DNA of 52,253 nucleotides from Clostridium sp. CS001 (GTDB taxonomy: Bacteria > Bacillota > Clostridia > Clostridiales > Clostridiaceae), in the NCBI RefSeq assembly GCF_020443565.1, contig NZ_JAIZZN010000029.1, positions 1-52,253 on the forward strand. Direction: 5' to 3'. This document shows, one piece after another, positions 25,472 to 34,992 of the stretch. A program made the translations under genes and the position numbers. The first letter of the stretch is position 1. Each line of letters opens with the position of its first letter. The notes below the pieces were generated by a model, which had not been told where the DNA came from, searched no databases, and worked only from the letters and a program-made list of their open reading frames with translations.

Positions 25472-25713
25472 TTCGCACCGTCCTTTAGGATTATAAAGTA
25501 AGATCAAGATAAATAATCTGAGTTATATGGTAAAGTAGTAATTATTATATATAATAATGGAAAGGGTGTTGCTTAACTATAGCAATATCTTATATAATTA
25601 TATTAAATATTCATTAAAATATAAAGGGAAATGATGAATTAATTATTTTTAGCTTCAGGTGAAGTCATTAATTCAAACATTTTAGTGAAGTTTGATACAG
25701 GGGGGAAGATAAA

Positions 25714-26877
25714 TTGACAAGTAAAAATTTTATGGACAAGCTAAAGTTAATCTTAGTAATTATGTGTGGGTTATTTCTAATGGCTTCAAATGAGGTTATA
25801 GCAGCTACAAGTCCCACTCAAATGGAGAGTAAGATAAATGTGTCAACTGATAAAGTGTGGCAGATTAAGTTCAATCAAGCAATAAATGTGGACAACCTTA
25901 GTAAAAAGGTTATGGTTTACAATCCTATTGGACTTTCAGCACAAGTAACCGTATCTTATGATAATAATATCATAACAGTAAAACCGCCAAAGGATGGGTA
26001 TATATCTGGACAAACATATTCATTGCAGATTTATGAAACTATAACTGATTTGAGTGGGAATCCACTTAAAGCGGCTGTAATTATGAATTTTACTATAGTG
26101 GCACCTGATAATGGTGGATTAACAAATAACGGAAATAAGAGCTATATTTATAAGAGCTATGACAATGATTTAGATCAGATTGTGGATATACAAAGCAAGC
26201 TAAGCCCTGTTAATGTTGTAGCGAAGTATTCCTTAATTCCTAGTAAAACAGATATCTATCAATATATGAACCCTAAAAACTTTGAAAATCATGATTGTGC
26301 TATATATCAATTTTTAAAGTTAAACTATATTGAAGGTGTTGAAGCTGAGGAATTAGATGCTATTTTAAAGGGAAAGGGGTTCTTAGAAGGACAAGGGAAG
26401 ATATTTTTAGATGCTTGTAAGGAATATGATGTGAATCCTGCATATGTTATTGCACATGCTATATTAGAGACTGGAAATGGAAGTTCATTATTATCTAAAG
26501 GTATATTGGTAAGTGAAGTAAAGGGAGTGCCTAAAGAAAGTAAGCTTACATATAATATGTTCGGTATTGGAGCAAGAGATATTGATGCTAATAAATTAGG
26601 ATCAGAAAGAGCTTATGAAGAAGGGTGGTTTACTCCAGAAGACGCTATTAAAGGCGGAATTAAGTGGATTTCTAGCCAATATATAAATAATGATACTTAT
26701 AAACAGAATACCTTGTATAAAATGAAATGGAATCCAGATATTCCATTAACGCAAGAGTATCGTCATCAATATGCTACAGATATAGCTTGGGCATATAAGC
26801 AAAGTTATAAAATTAAAGAAATTCTAGATAAATGCCAAAATGCAAACCTAATATTTGAAATACCACAATACAAGTAA
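25714..26877 (+). CDS. Secreted glucosaminidase with SbsA Ig-like domain
   Basis: A 387-residue exported protein. It has a signal peptide (LKLILVIMCGLFLMASNEVIAA) and a Big_5/SbsA-like Ig domain (about residues 45-130: VWQIKFNQAINVDNLS through GQTYSLQIYETITDLSG). A linker and a GH73-type glucosaminidase domain follow: AYVIAHAILETGNGSS has the catalytic Glu, and MFGIGARD plus EGWFTPEDAIKGG continue the fold. It should cleave the GlcNAc-MurNAc backbone during autolysis. The start is TTG 25714 with GGGGGG upstream. Confidence 0.9.
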   Translation: MTSKNFMDKLKLILVIMCGLFLMASNEVIAATSPTQMESKINVSTDKVWQIKFNQAINVDNLSKKVMVYNPIGLSAQVTVSYDNNIITVKPPKDGYISGQTYSLQIYETITDLSGNPLKAAVIMNFTIVAPDNGGLTNNGNKSYIYKSYDNDLDQIVDIQSKLSPVNVVAKYSLIPSKTDIYQYMNPKNFENHDCAIYQFLKLNYIEGVEAEELDAILKGKGFLEGQGKIFLDACKEYDVNPAYVIAHAILETGNGSSLLSKGILVSEVKGVPKESKLTYNMFGIGARDIDANKLGSERAYEEGWFTPEDAIKGGIKWISSQYINNDTYKQNTLYKMKWNPDIPLTQEYRHQYATDIAWAYKQSYKIKEILDKCQNANLIFEIPQYK

Positions 26878-26878
26878 A

Positions 26879-26909
26879 AATAAGGGTACCCTAAATGGGT
26901 ACCCTTATT
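26879..26909. terminator. Terminator between convergent genes
   Basis: A perfect 13-bp stem (AATAAGGGTACCC/GGGTACCCTTATT). On the minus strand a TTATTTTTAC tail follows; on the plus strand the tail is weak. Confidence 0.85.
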
Positions 26910-27477
26910 CTATCACAGCCTGTCCATTATTATTAAATAATACTTTAAAATTATGAGTGCCAGCATATTTTTTAAATTCGGTTAAATCAACTTTAGTATT
27001 ATTTTTATTATCGGAAACAAATATAGAGATTTTAAAACCGTCATCGGCATGTGCCTTAGTAAGATATTTTTGCTTAATAGATTCATCTAAGATTAAATGC
27101 AAAGCTTCTTCTAAGGATTTATGTTCTAAGTCCAAAATCTGTTTTATTTTATAGCCACCAGTACTTAAACCTTCGACGGTTTTAATTTTATTAGCTCCGT
27201 TTACTTGAAGTTTTAAGGAACAATTCATATCTACTATAACGGAAAAGTTATATTTATTGTCCAAATATAATTTTCTTATTGAAAATATAAGTAGAGTGAT
27301 GCAAACAATTGCCAATAGATACTTCCAAATAGCAACTTTCCTAAATTCCTCGCCTGCATACAGTTCTCCTAGTATAGGCTCAGTACTGTGTTTTTCAACT
27401 GTTATAAATTCCTTATTTACAGTTAGAATATAAACCTTATTTTTCTCAACATTAATTACTTTACCCACTTTTCGCAT
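26905..27477 (-). CDS. RsgI-like anti-sigma factor domain protein
   Basis: A 190-residue single-pass membrane protein. Its N-terminal 45 residues have the RsgI N-terminal pattern (GKVINVEKNKVYILTVNKEFITVEK, then GELYAGEEF). A transmembrane helix follows (WKYLLAIVCITLLIFSI, about 52-68), then an extracellular region with SVIVDMNCSLKLQVN, matching the DINPSxELxVN block of RsgI. RsgI proteins hold SigI until a wall or polysaccharide signal is sensed outside. No sigI is adjacent, and the periplasmic domain is short with no carbohydrate module. GGGGTG precedes the ATG. Confidence 0.82.
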   Translation of the reverse strand: MRKVGKVINVEKNKVYILTVNKEFITVEKHSTEPILGELYAGEEFRKVAIWKYLLAIVCITLLIFSIRKLYLDNKYNFSVIVDMNCSLKLQVNGANKIKTVEGLSTGGYKIKQILDLEHKSLEEALHLILDESIKQKYLTKAHADDGFKISIFVSDNKNNTKVDLTEFKKYAGTHNFKVLFNNNGQAVIE

Positions 27478-27632
27478 AGAGCACCCCTTTTTATATAATT
27501 ATATTATAATATTCATTAATATTTAATTCTATTAAGTGCATTTTATGGTATATTAGTAAGGAGTTATACTAAATACTTATCAACACTTGATATAAAATAA
27601 AAGAATTGATAGTTTCATTATAACAAATATAA

Positions 27633-27697
27633 AACTTCTGTGGGGATAAAAATACCCTTTTGAAGTTATTAATGTTGCAGGACCGAAGATGATCTAC
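27633..27697 (+). repeat. Partial/variant copy C of the structured repeat
   Basis: A short stem AACTTC/GAAGTT (27633-27638, 27662-27667) encloses a GGG/CCC hairpin. It is followed by a 3' module (27671-27697) that resembles those of copies A, B and D (AATGTTGCAG, CCG, AGATGAT). The terminal hairpin pairs poorly here. It lies 36 nt before the GAF histidine kinase gene. Confidence 0.5.
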
Positions 27698-27732
27698 ACA
27701 CATGATAATTAATAAAGAAATAGGAGTATATT

Positions 27733-29094
27733 ATGATTGAGGTATTAGGAAGCAAGTGGCACTTATATATTGTAGTAGTAATTGCAATATGTATTGCAGT
27801 AATACATATTAAAATTAAAATGTTGACGATTAAAAATAATAAGGCCTTTGATAAAAGAATTGGTGATATAATTAGTATATTTAATTCTACAACAGATATC
27901 AAAGATATATTTAATAGATTATTGAAGTACTTACAAGAAACTTTAGGTTATGATGCCGCTATAAGCATGTCAAAAGATGATGAAAATTTTGAACTTATGG
28001 TTTGCAATGGGTATAACGACGAAATAAACTTAGGAAGTTATTTTAAGGAGGCTAAATGTACTCTATTAATAAAAAAGATTATGGCGTGTTCCAAGCCATA
28101 CTATATTCAAGATTTAAAAAAATTAGAGTATGAAAAGTATATCAAAGACTTTAACTTAATATTATATAATATGAGAAGTGTACTTGTAATTCCAATTATA
28201 TACAGAGGAAAAATATATGGTGTAGTTACTTTGCTTAACCATAAGAAATCAGCATATAATGAAAAGCAGCAATCTAAGGCGTTTTCATTTGCTAGCCAAG
28301 TAGCTGTGGCTATAGAAAATGCTATGCTTTTTCAAAAATTAACAGACATGGATAAGATAAAAACAGATTTTCTATCTACAGTTTCTCATGAACTTCGTAC
28401 ACCTTTAACTTCAATTATCGGATTTGCAGAAATGGTGAAAAGGAAATTTGAAGGATCTATAGTTGAAAAATTGGATCTCACAAATGAAAAAAATTTAAAT
28501 GATGTATCTAAAATAAGGAGAAATGTAAATATAATTTTATCAGAAGGGGAGAGGTTAGCGAGCCTTATAAACGACTTGCTAGATATATCTAGAATGGAAG
28601 CTGGTAAGGACAGCTTAGATTTAGTGGAAACTGACATTGAGGAAATTATAGATAAGGCTATAACAGTAACTAAGCCAATTATTAAAGGTAAGCCCATTCA
28701 AGTTATACAAAATATAAGAGAATCACTCCCTAAAATTATGGCAGATAAAGATAAATTAATGCAAGTGATAATTAATCTTATTTCTAATGCTATAAAATTT
28801 ACGGAAGAAGGGTGCATAGTTTGCACAGCTAGAAGGCTTGATGAGGATATAATACTAAGTATTACTGATACAGGTATAGGAATTAAAGAGGAAGATAAAG
28901 AATATATATTTAATAGATTTAGTCAAGTAGGGGACAATCTTACAAGCAGGCCTAGAGGCACGGGATTAGGACTTTCAATATGTAAGCATATTATTGAAGC
29001 TCATGGTGGAGAGATATGGGCTGAAAGTGAAGTGGGTAAAGGAACTGATTTTTCATTTAGGATACCCATTTCAATGGCTAAGGAAGTTATTTAA
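27733..29094 (+). CDS. GAF-domain sensor histidine kinase
   Basis: A 453-residue membrane-anchored kinase. It has a short N-terminal membrane helix (LYIVVVIAICIAVIHI) and a GAF domain (about residues 45-195, including SVLVIPIIYRGKIYGVVTLLN). The HisKA domain follows (DFLSTVSHELRTPLTSIIGFAEM, phospho-His), then HATPase (NLISNAIKFTEEG N box, DTGIGI G1 box, GTGLGLSICKHII G2 box). No response regulator gene is next to it. AATAGGAG precedes the ATG. Partial repeat copies C and D flank the gene. Confidence 0.93.
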   Translation: MIEVLGSKWHLYIVVVIAICIAVIHIKIKMLTIKNNKAFDKRIGDIISIFNSTTDIKDIFNRLLKYLQETLGYDAAISMSKDDENFELMVCNGYNDEINLGSYFKEAKCTLLIKKIMACSKPYYIQDLKKLEYEKYIKDFNLILYNMRSVLVIPIIYRGKIYGVVTLLNHKKSAYNEKQQSKAFSFASQVAVAIENAMLFQKLTDMDKIKTDFLSTVSHELRTPLTSIIGFAEMVKRKFEGSIVEKLDLTNEKNLNDVSKIRRNVNIILSEGERLASLINDLLDISRMEAGKDSLDLVETDIEEIIDKAITVTKPIIKGKPIQVIQNIRESLPKIMADKDKLMQVIINLISNAIKFTEEGCIVCTARRLDEDIILSITDTGIGIKEEDKEYIFNRFSQVGDNLTSRPRGTGLGLSICKHIIEAHGGEIWAESEVGKGTDFSFRIPISMAKEVI

Positions 29095-29114
29095 TTTGGA
29101 CTATACGGAATGCC

Positions 29115-29146
29115 AATATTGCAGTATCGCAGATAATGATTTAATT
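29115..29146 (+). repeat. Partial copy D of the structured repeat (3' module only)
   Basis: A 32-nt match to the 3' module of copies A and B: AATATTGCAG, hairpin TATC-GCA-GATA (29125-29135), then ATGATTTAATT. The upstream outer stem is absent. It starts 21 nt after the histidine kinase stop. Confidence 0.6.
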
Positions 29147-29364
29147 AGGATGATTTAATTAGTAAGTTATGTTAGCATTTACATATGGAATAAAATTAGG
29201 GCTTGGTGTATAATATATTCATTGGAAACTTATTCAAGGTTTTACTAACAATAGGAATAGATTTGTGTTAGAATATTAACTAATGATGTGTATGATATTA
29301 AATAAACACTAAAATCTCTATTTATATACATTTTAGGATACTAAAGTTAAGCGGGGGTGGATTT

Positions 29365-31689
29365 TTGAAGAAAGATATAAAAACACTGAAAGCATTGTTA
29401 ATTATATTCCTTATTATTATTTTATGTGGGAATTATAAATATGTAATGGCTGTAGAAAGCACTGTTAAGGTAGCATTTGTGGGAGTGGATCATTCTCCAT
29501 TAGTTGAAGGAGATAGTGAAAGCTTTTATTTAACCGCTGTAGGAGCTGAAAGAGTTAAATATAGAGTTTTTTTAAATAACATCAATTTAAACAAAACTGA
29601 AGAGATTACTAGCGGATATACGGAAGTAGTGGAAGGCACTAAACCATATGTAATTAGGCCAAGCGAAGGATTCAAAGCAGGAAAGTATAGGCTTATAGTT
29701 TGGGTAAAAGAAGAGAATTCTATAAAAACCTATGATAGTGAGTATATAGCTAACTTAAATTGTGTAAGTAGAGATGATAAAAATAGAGTATATTCAGCAG
29801 GGGATATTGATATTGAAAGAGATGTTTATACAGTAGGAGAAAAGGTGTCAATTGGCGGAATTAAAGATATTAGCGGAATGAAAGGTCCATATACATATAA
29901 ACTTCACATATACGATACGCAGGCAAATGAATGGATATTAGATGATAAGGAATACAGAAATAATCTAGAATGGGTACCAACAAAGCCTGGAACTTATGTG
30001 TTAGTGATTTGGGATATGTCTTATAATTCTACACTTTGGAAGACTTTATTAAATAAACCTAGGGAAAGATTATACGAGGGCTGGAAGTTAAAGGTTATAA
30101 CGGTTAATGATGCAATCGAGAAGGTACAAGTATCATTTATAGGTATTGGACATTCACCCCTAGTGGCAGGTGAAAAAGAGAAGTTTTATCTCACCTCAAA
30201 GAATGCGAAGAAGGTTCAGTATAAGGCCTTCATTATTAATGAAGATAATACTTTTGAGGAGCTCACTAACGGATATACACCCTTGGTGGATGCAGATGAG
30301 CCGTACGAGATTTCTCCGGATAAAAAGTTTTGGGTTGGAAAATATAAGCTTTTGATACGTGTAAGAGAAGAAAAGTCTTCCAAGGAATATGATAATTATA
30401 AATTCGCTTATCTAAATTGTGTTACAAAAGATGATAGCAATAGGGTATATACCATAAATGATATGGATATTGAAAAAAGTACGTTTAAAGTTGGCGAAAA
30501 AGTCATTGTAAGAGGTATTAAAGATATAAGTGGAATGGTTGGACCATACACGTATAAACTTCATATCTTCAATACTAAAACTGGTGTATGGACGGATGAC
30601 AATAAAGAATATAGGGGCCAAACGGAATGGATTCCTACTGCTCCTGGAACATACATTTTAGATTTATGGACGATGTCTGCAAACTCTACCTTATGGAAGG
30701 GTATAAAGGGGAATCCAACGAGAAAGCTTTATGAAGGTTGGAAACTTAAGGTTATAAAAGTTATCGATGAAAATGATGTAGGTAATGAAGTAGAGCCACT
30801 TAAGCCATACACTGAAGTTAATAGGCTTGAAGAATTATATGCAGCTATGGACAATAAGTATGAGATGCTTATAACTGATGCAAAGGTAGCTACAGTATAT
30901 GAGAAGGCTAAAAACATCGTAAATAATATAATTAACATCAATATGAATGATTTAGAAAAGGAATTGGCTATACACGAGTATGTTGTGAGAAATACAGTCT
31001 ATGATTCTGATAAAATAGTGCCAGATGACTCTGATTCTAGAACAGCATATGGAACATTAATTCTTGGTAAGTCTATTTGTCAAGGATATGCTGATACAAT
31101 GAAATTACTGTTAAATTTAGCGGGAATAGAGGCTCAGGTAGTAGTAGGGTATGCAAAAGAACCACATGCTTGGAATCTAGTGAAAATAGACGGGGAATAT
31201 TATCATCTAGATGCAACATTGAATGACCAAGTATCTGGATACTTTTACTTTAATGTATCTGATGAAGAACTTTCTAAGGATCATGAATGGAATAGAAAGA
31301 ATTATGAAACTAGTACAAGTAAAAGGTTTGAATATCTACAATCTATGTACTATGCTGTTATAGATAGTCCTTGGATATATTTCAGTAATGCATTAGATGG
31401 CGATAAATTATATAAAATGTCATTAGATGGAAAGGTACAGGCTACTAAACTTAATGATTCTCTCTCTTACTTTGGAGCAACAGATGAAAAATGGATCTAT
31501 TTTAGTGATTATTCTTATGGGGGATTTTTGTATAAAATTAGAAAGGATGGTCTCGGCACTACTAGATTAAATAATGAATGGTCTAAAGACATTGTGGTGC
31601 AGGATGATTGGATAATATATAAGAATGGTAAGGATGGTAGGATTTATAAAGTAAGAAAAGATGGAAGTGAAAGACAATTAGTAAACTAA
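29365..31689 (+). CDS. Secreted transglutaminase-like protein with two tandem repeats
   Basis: A 774-residue exported protein. It has a signal peptide (LLIIFLIIILCGNYKYVMA). Two repeats of about 220 residues follow (starting at VKVAFVGVDHSPLVEG and VQVSFIGIGHSPLVAG), sharing KDISGM-GPYTYKLHI and the ending LYEGWKLKVI. A linker then leads to a transglutaminase core near residues 540-650: LGKSICQGYADTMKLLLN has the Cys, EPHAWNLVKIDGEYYHLDAT the His and Asp. The C-terminal part resembles DUF5050 beta-propeller-like repeats (WIYFSN, DKLYKMSLDGK). It probably acts at the cell surface. The start is TTG 29365 with GGGGGTGG. It is 35 nt before the next gene. Confidence 0.87.
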   Translation: MKKDIKTLKALLIIFLIIILCGNYKYVMAVESTVKVAFVGVDHSPLVEGDSESFYLTAVGAERVKYRVFLNNINLNKTEEITSGYTEVVEGTKPYVIRPSEGFKAGKYRLIVWVKEENSIKTYDSEYIANLNCVSRDDKNRVYSAGDIDIERDVYTVGEKVSIGGIKDISGMKGPYTYKLHIYDTQANEWILDDKEYRNNLEWVPTKPGTYVLVIWDMSYNSTLWKTLLNKPRERLYEGWKLKVITVNDAIEKVQVSFIGIGHSPLVAGEKEKFYLTSKNAKKVQYKAFIINEDNTFEELTNGYTPLVDADEPYEISPDKKFWVGKYKLLIRVREEKSSKEYDNYKFAYLNCVTKDDSNRVYTINDMDIEKSTFKVGEKVIVRGIKDISGMVGPYTYKLHIFNTKTGVWTDDNKEYRGQTEWIPTAPGTYILDLWTMSANSTLWKGIKGNPTRKLYEGWKLKVIKVIDENDVGNEVEPLKPYTEVNRLEELYAAMDNKYEMLITDAKVATVYEKAKNIVNNIININMNDLEKELAIHEYVVRNTVYDSDKIVPDDSDSRTAYGTLILGKSICQGYADTMKLLLNLAGIEAQVVVGYAKEPHAWNLVKIDGEYYHLDATLNDQVSGYFYFNVSDEELSKDHEWNRKNYETSTSKRFEYLQSMYYAVIDSPWIYFSNALDGDKLYKMSLDGKVQATKLNDSLSYFGATDEKWIYFSDYSYGGFLYKIRKDGLGTTRLNNEWSKDIVVQDDWIIYKNGKDGRIYKVRKDGSERQLVN

Positions 31690-31724
31690 GAGTTTAATAA
31701 GCAAATATTTACGGGGGCAAAGAA

Positions 31725-33284
31725 ATGAAAAAAAGGGTATACGTAATAAGTTTTATAATGATATTTTTATTAATATTGGGATTTCAATACAAGGTGGATT
31801 ATGACATAAGGTCTCAAGCACCATCTGATAAATGGAGCAAGGAAGTGGTTATAGCTAAGGCTGATGTTTATACTTCACCTAAGATATTAAAAAGTGATAA
31901 AAATAATATTATAGCATTTAATGATGGGGACAAGCTAAAGGTTGTAATAGCTGATGATCTAGGAAAAAAGGTTAAGGAGAAATCCTTTGAAACTAAAGCA
32001 GGGTTAATAAAAGAAGTTAATTTATTAAAGGGGCAAGGATTCTTTTATCTTAGTTTTAGTTTTTATGAAAATGGAGCAAACATTTTAAAGACCATAAAGC
32101 TAGATAAAGAATTAAATGAAGTTGAACAGACAAAAACAGAAAATGTAACTGAAACTTATCAAGTAGGAGAAGAAATTCTAATAGTAGGACACAAGGATAA
32201 AGTTGAAGTATTAGATATGTCCAAGAACTCTAAACTCAATTTGAACATAAAAGGCGCAACACTATTTTCAGGGGTGAAAATAGAAAAGGGATTTATGATT
32301 ACATATTGTAATGGAGAAGAGGGATTTAGTTACATAACAGTAGAGAATGGAGTAGCATCAACACCTAAAATAGCGGGAGTACTTAATAAAAGTGGAGCTA
32401 TGACATTTATGCGAACTTCTACATCTAGTGACGCTGAAAATGGATATGTATTAGTTGAATATAGTGTACAAGGAGAGTTTGTAGGTACAAGGGTTCTAAG
32501 GTTTGCGCTTGATGGAAGTAGTAAGGAGGCCAGTGAGTTATATATTAATGAAAATAAGATAGTATATAATATCCTTGGAACATACTCCAAAGAAGGTGCT
32601 AGATTTTTTGCCACAACAGAGAGGGTATTTGGAAAAAAAGATTGGCAAAAGAGCATTGTTGAATTTATATTAAAGGGTGATAAGGTAGCTAGTTATAACT
32701 TTGCATCGAGGCTAGCTAGATTAACAATTTATCCTGCAGTAGCTGAGGATACAATTGTGTACTGTAGTTATAATAAGGAAAATGAATATGGAATTTATAT
32801 GGGATCACAAAATGAGCAGTTTAAAAAAGTTAATAATGTTCATTTGCCAATTGAAAAAGAGCAGGCAGTATTAAATACACTACAGGGTTTTATGTATAGT
32901 TTAGTTTATATAGTATATCCAATTAAGTGGGTAATGCCTATAGTTTTGATAATTGCAATCCAGACTTTCTTTTCTTATAGTTTTACAGAAGAGAAAAAGA
33001 AATTATACTTCATAATTACTTGCATTGTAAGCACTGCATTAAAAGTGTCAGTTGTGCTAAGTAATTCCTATGGAGATAAACTCTATTTGCTTCCGCAAGT
33101 ATTAGTTTACAAATGGGTTGGAATACTCATTAGTATAGTTATAAGTGGAATATGCTATTCATTTGGATACAAGCGTTACAAAGAAGACTTAGAAGGAATG
33201 CCCATTAGTAGTTTCTTTATAGCGTTAACATTGGATGCAATGTTAACTATGATGATATATGTACCGTTTTTTATTACACTTTAA
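31725..33284 (+). CDS. Membrane protein with large extracellular domain, unknown
   Basis: A 519-residue protein that I do not recognise. It has a first transmembrane helix near the N-terminus (VYVISFIMIFLLILGF). About 360 residues of strand-rich sequence follow, like a beta-propeller (repeats with KLDKELNEVEQ, VEVLDMSKNSKL). At least four C-terminal membrane helices come last (WVMPIVLIIAIQTFFSYSF onward). It forms an operon with the transglutaminase-like gene, and a shared extracytoplasmic role is inferred from this. GGGGG precedes the ATG. Confidence 0.78.
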   Translation: MKKRVYVISFIMIFLLILGFQYKVDYDIRSQAPSDKWSKEVVIAKADVYTSPKILKSDKNNIIAFNDGDKLKVVIADDLGKKVKEKSFETKAGLIKEVNLLKGQGFFYLSFSFYENGANILKTIKLDKELNEVEQTKTENVTETYQVGEEILIVGHKDKVEVLDMSKNSKLNLNIKGATLFSGVKIEKGFMITYCNGEEGFSYITVENGVASTPKIAGVLNKSGAMTFMRTSTSSDAENGYVLVEYSVQGEFVGTRVLRFALDGSSKEASELYINENKIVYNILGTYSKEGARFFATTERVFGKKDWQKSIVEFILKGDKVASYNFASRLARLTIYPAVAEDTIVYCSYNKENEYGIYMGSQNEQFKKVNNVHLPIEKEQAVLNTLQGFMYSLVYIVYPIKWVMPIVLIIAIQTFFSYSFTEEKKKLYFIITCIVSTALKVSVVLSNSYGDKLYLLPQVLVYKWVGILISIVISGICYSFGYKRYKEDLEGMPISSFFIALTLDAMLTMMIYVPFFITL

Positions 33285-33287
33285 AAA

Positions 33288-33323
33288 GCTAGAGACTTGA
33301 TTATCAAGTCTCTAGCCTTTTTT
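33288..33323. terminator. Bidirectional terminator
   Basis: A 13-bp perfect stem (33288-33300 with 33304-33316), T-run on the plus side and A-run before it, between convergent genes. Confidence 0.92.
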
Positions 33324-33325
33324 AG

Positions 33326-34780
33326 TTATAGTATAGGAGAAAGTAATCTTGAAACAGATTCTTTGAACTTAACAACGAAACTTCTATTAGCATAGCTTTC
33401 AATGGTTATTTCATCACAAGACTTTAAATCATTAATAAAAAAGGCATCTAACTGTGAGGTTATTTCTTCATCGTATATAAAAGTATTTATTTCAAAGTTT
33501 AAAGTAAAGCTCCTAATATCTAGATTAGCGGTACCTACAGAACTCACTGACTGATCAATTGAAAGAAACTTACTATGAAGAAAACCCTTATTATAGGTAT
33601 AACACTTGACACCAGATTCTAGTAGTTCTCCCATATATGATGTAGAGGCCCAATATACGAAGGGGTGATCTGGTTTACTTGGAATAACTATGCGTACATC
33701 TACACCAGACAAGGATGCTATTTTCAAAGCCTCTAATATACTGTCATCTGGAATAAAATAAGGGGTTTCTATATAAATATTTTTTTCAGCTTTACTAATC
33801 ATTTTTAAATATCCATTTTTAATAGAATTAAAAGTAGAGTCAGGACCACTTGAAACTATTTGAAGACCTGTTTTGCCAAGGTGAGGTCTGTGGGGGAAAT
33901 ACTTGTTATTAAAAGGAGCATTTTCATTTGCAGCAAATCTCCAATCCATTAAAAAATGTAATTCCAATGCATCTATTGCATCTCCTTGTATGAGCAAATG
34001 GGTATCTCTCCAAAAACCAAATCTTTTTGAAAGACCTAAATATTCATCTCCAATATTAAAACCGCCTGTAAAAGCATGTTCACCATCTATAATGCATATT
34101 TTGCGATGATTTCTAAAATTTAATCTAAGATTTATATAAGGTAAAAAAGGTGGGAAGAAACAAATAGCTTCTCCACCAGCTTCAATTAAAGGATTAAAAA
34201 AGGATTTGGGTAACCTAAGACAACCCATGCCATCAAATAGTAACTTTACCTCGACTCCTTCCTTAGCTTTTTCACATAAAATTGCCAAGATAGATTTTCC
34301 CAGGTTATCATTTTGAAATATATAATATTCAATGTGAATATATACCTTTGCATTTTTAAGGGTGGCTTTAAGGTTATCAAACTTTGACTTACCTTCAGTA
34401 AATATAGTTACACTGTTGTTGTTAGTAAAAAAGGCATTATCACTACAAAGATTAAGTTGCATCATATCAGAATACTTGCTCATGAAAGCATTCGGTTTAA
34501 TTAAAGATTTATTGTTTAAGAATTCGGTTTGATTATCAATAATCGAAGCAAGCTTTTCTCGCTCCTCCTTTTTCAGAGAAAATATTCTTTTTCTTTTTAA
34601 GTTTTGGCCAAGAAATAAGTATAAAATAAAACCGACACTGGGTAAGAAAAGTAATACCATAAGCCAAGTCCAAGTGGTTGATGGATTTTTTCGTTCAATA
34701 AATACAACGGTTAAGGCAAAAAGAATATTAATAAAAAATAATAAATTTAAAAAACGTAATACTAATTCGCTTGTAAACAT
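33326..34780 (-). CDS. cls: Cardiolipin synthase
   Basis: A 484-residue phospholipase-D-family enzyme. Two N-terminal membrane helices (FLNLLFFINILFALTVVF; WLMVLLFLPSVGFILYLFLG) are followed by two HKD motifs: FRNHRKICIIDGEHAFTGGFN and GFLHSKFLSIDQSVSSVGTANLD. It joins two phosphatidylglycerols to cardiolipin and glycerol. The start is ATG 34780 with TTGGAGG 7 nt upstream; an in-frame ATG at 34846 has no SD. Confidence 0.95.
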   Translation of the reverse strand: MFTSELVLRFLNLLFFINILFALTVVFIERKNPSTTWTWLMVLLFLPSVGFILYLFLGQNLKRKRIFSLKKEEREKLASIIDNQTEFLNNKSLIKPNAFMSKYSDMMQLNLCSDNAFFTNNNSVTIFTEGKSKFDNLKATLKNAKVYIHIEYYIFQNDNLGKSILAILCEKAKEGVEVKLLFDGMGCLRLPKSFFNPLIEAGGEAICFFPPFLPYINLRLNFRNHRKICIIDGEHAFTGGFNIGDEYLGLSKRFGFWRDTHLLIQGDAIDALELHFLMDWRFAANENAPFNNKYFPHRPHLGKTGLQIVSSGPDSTFNSIKNGYLKMISKAEKNIYIETPYFIPDDSILEALKIASLSGVDVRIVIPSKPDHPFVYWASTSYMGELLESGVKCYTYNKGFLHSKFLSIDQSVSSVGTANLDIRSFTLNFEINTFIYDEEITSQLDAFFINDLKSCDEITIESYANRSFVVKFKESVSRLLSPIL

Positions 34781-34992
34781 ATAATCCTCCAAAAAAACAT
34801 TATATCGTATAACAATAGTATACATATAAAACAATATAAAAGACATCTTTTAAATGTAATACATACACTTTTAATAAGTATTTTTTTAATTAATAGAAGT
34901 ATTTTAATTTTATAATTTATATTATTAAAGAAGTAGTAAATTTTATGATATAATAATATTAAATTGTTGAAATCAATTTATGGGGGATAAGT

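Noticed and set aside
33903-34109. Plus-strand frame within cls
   Set aside because: Antisense of the HKD domain coding region; no SD or family feature.
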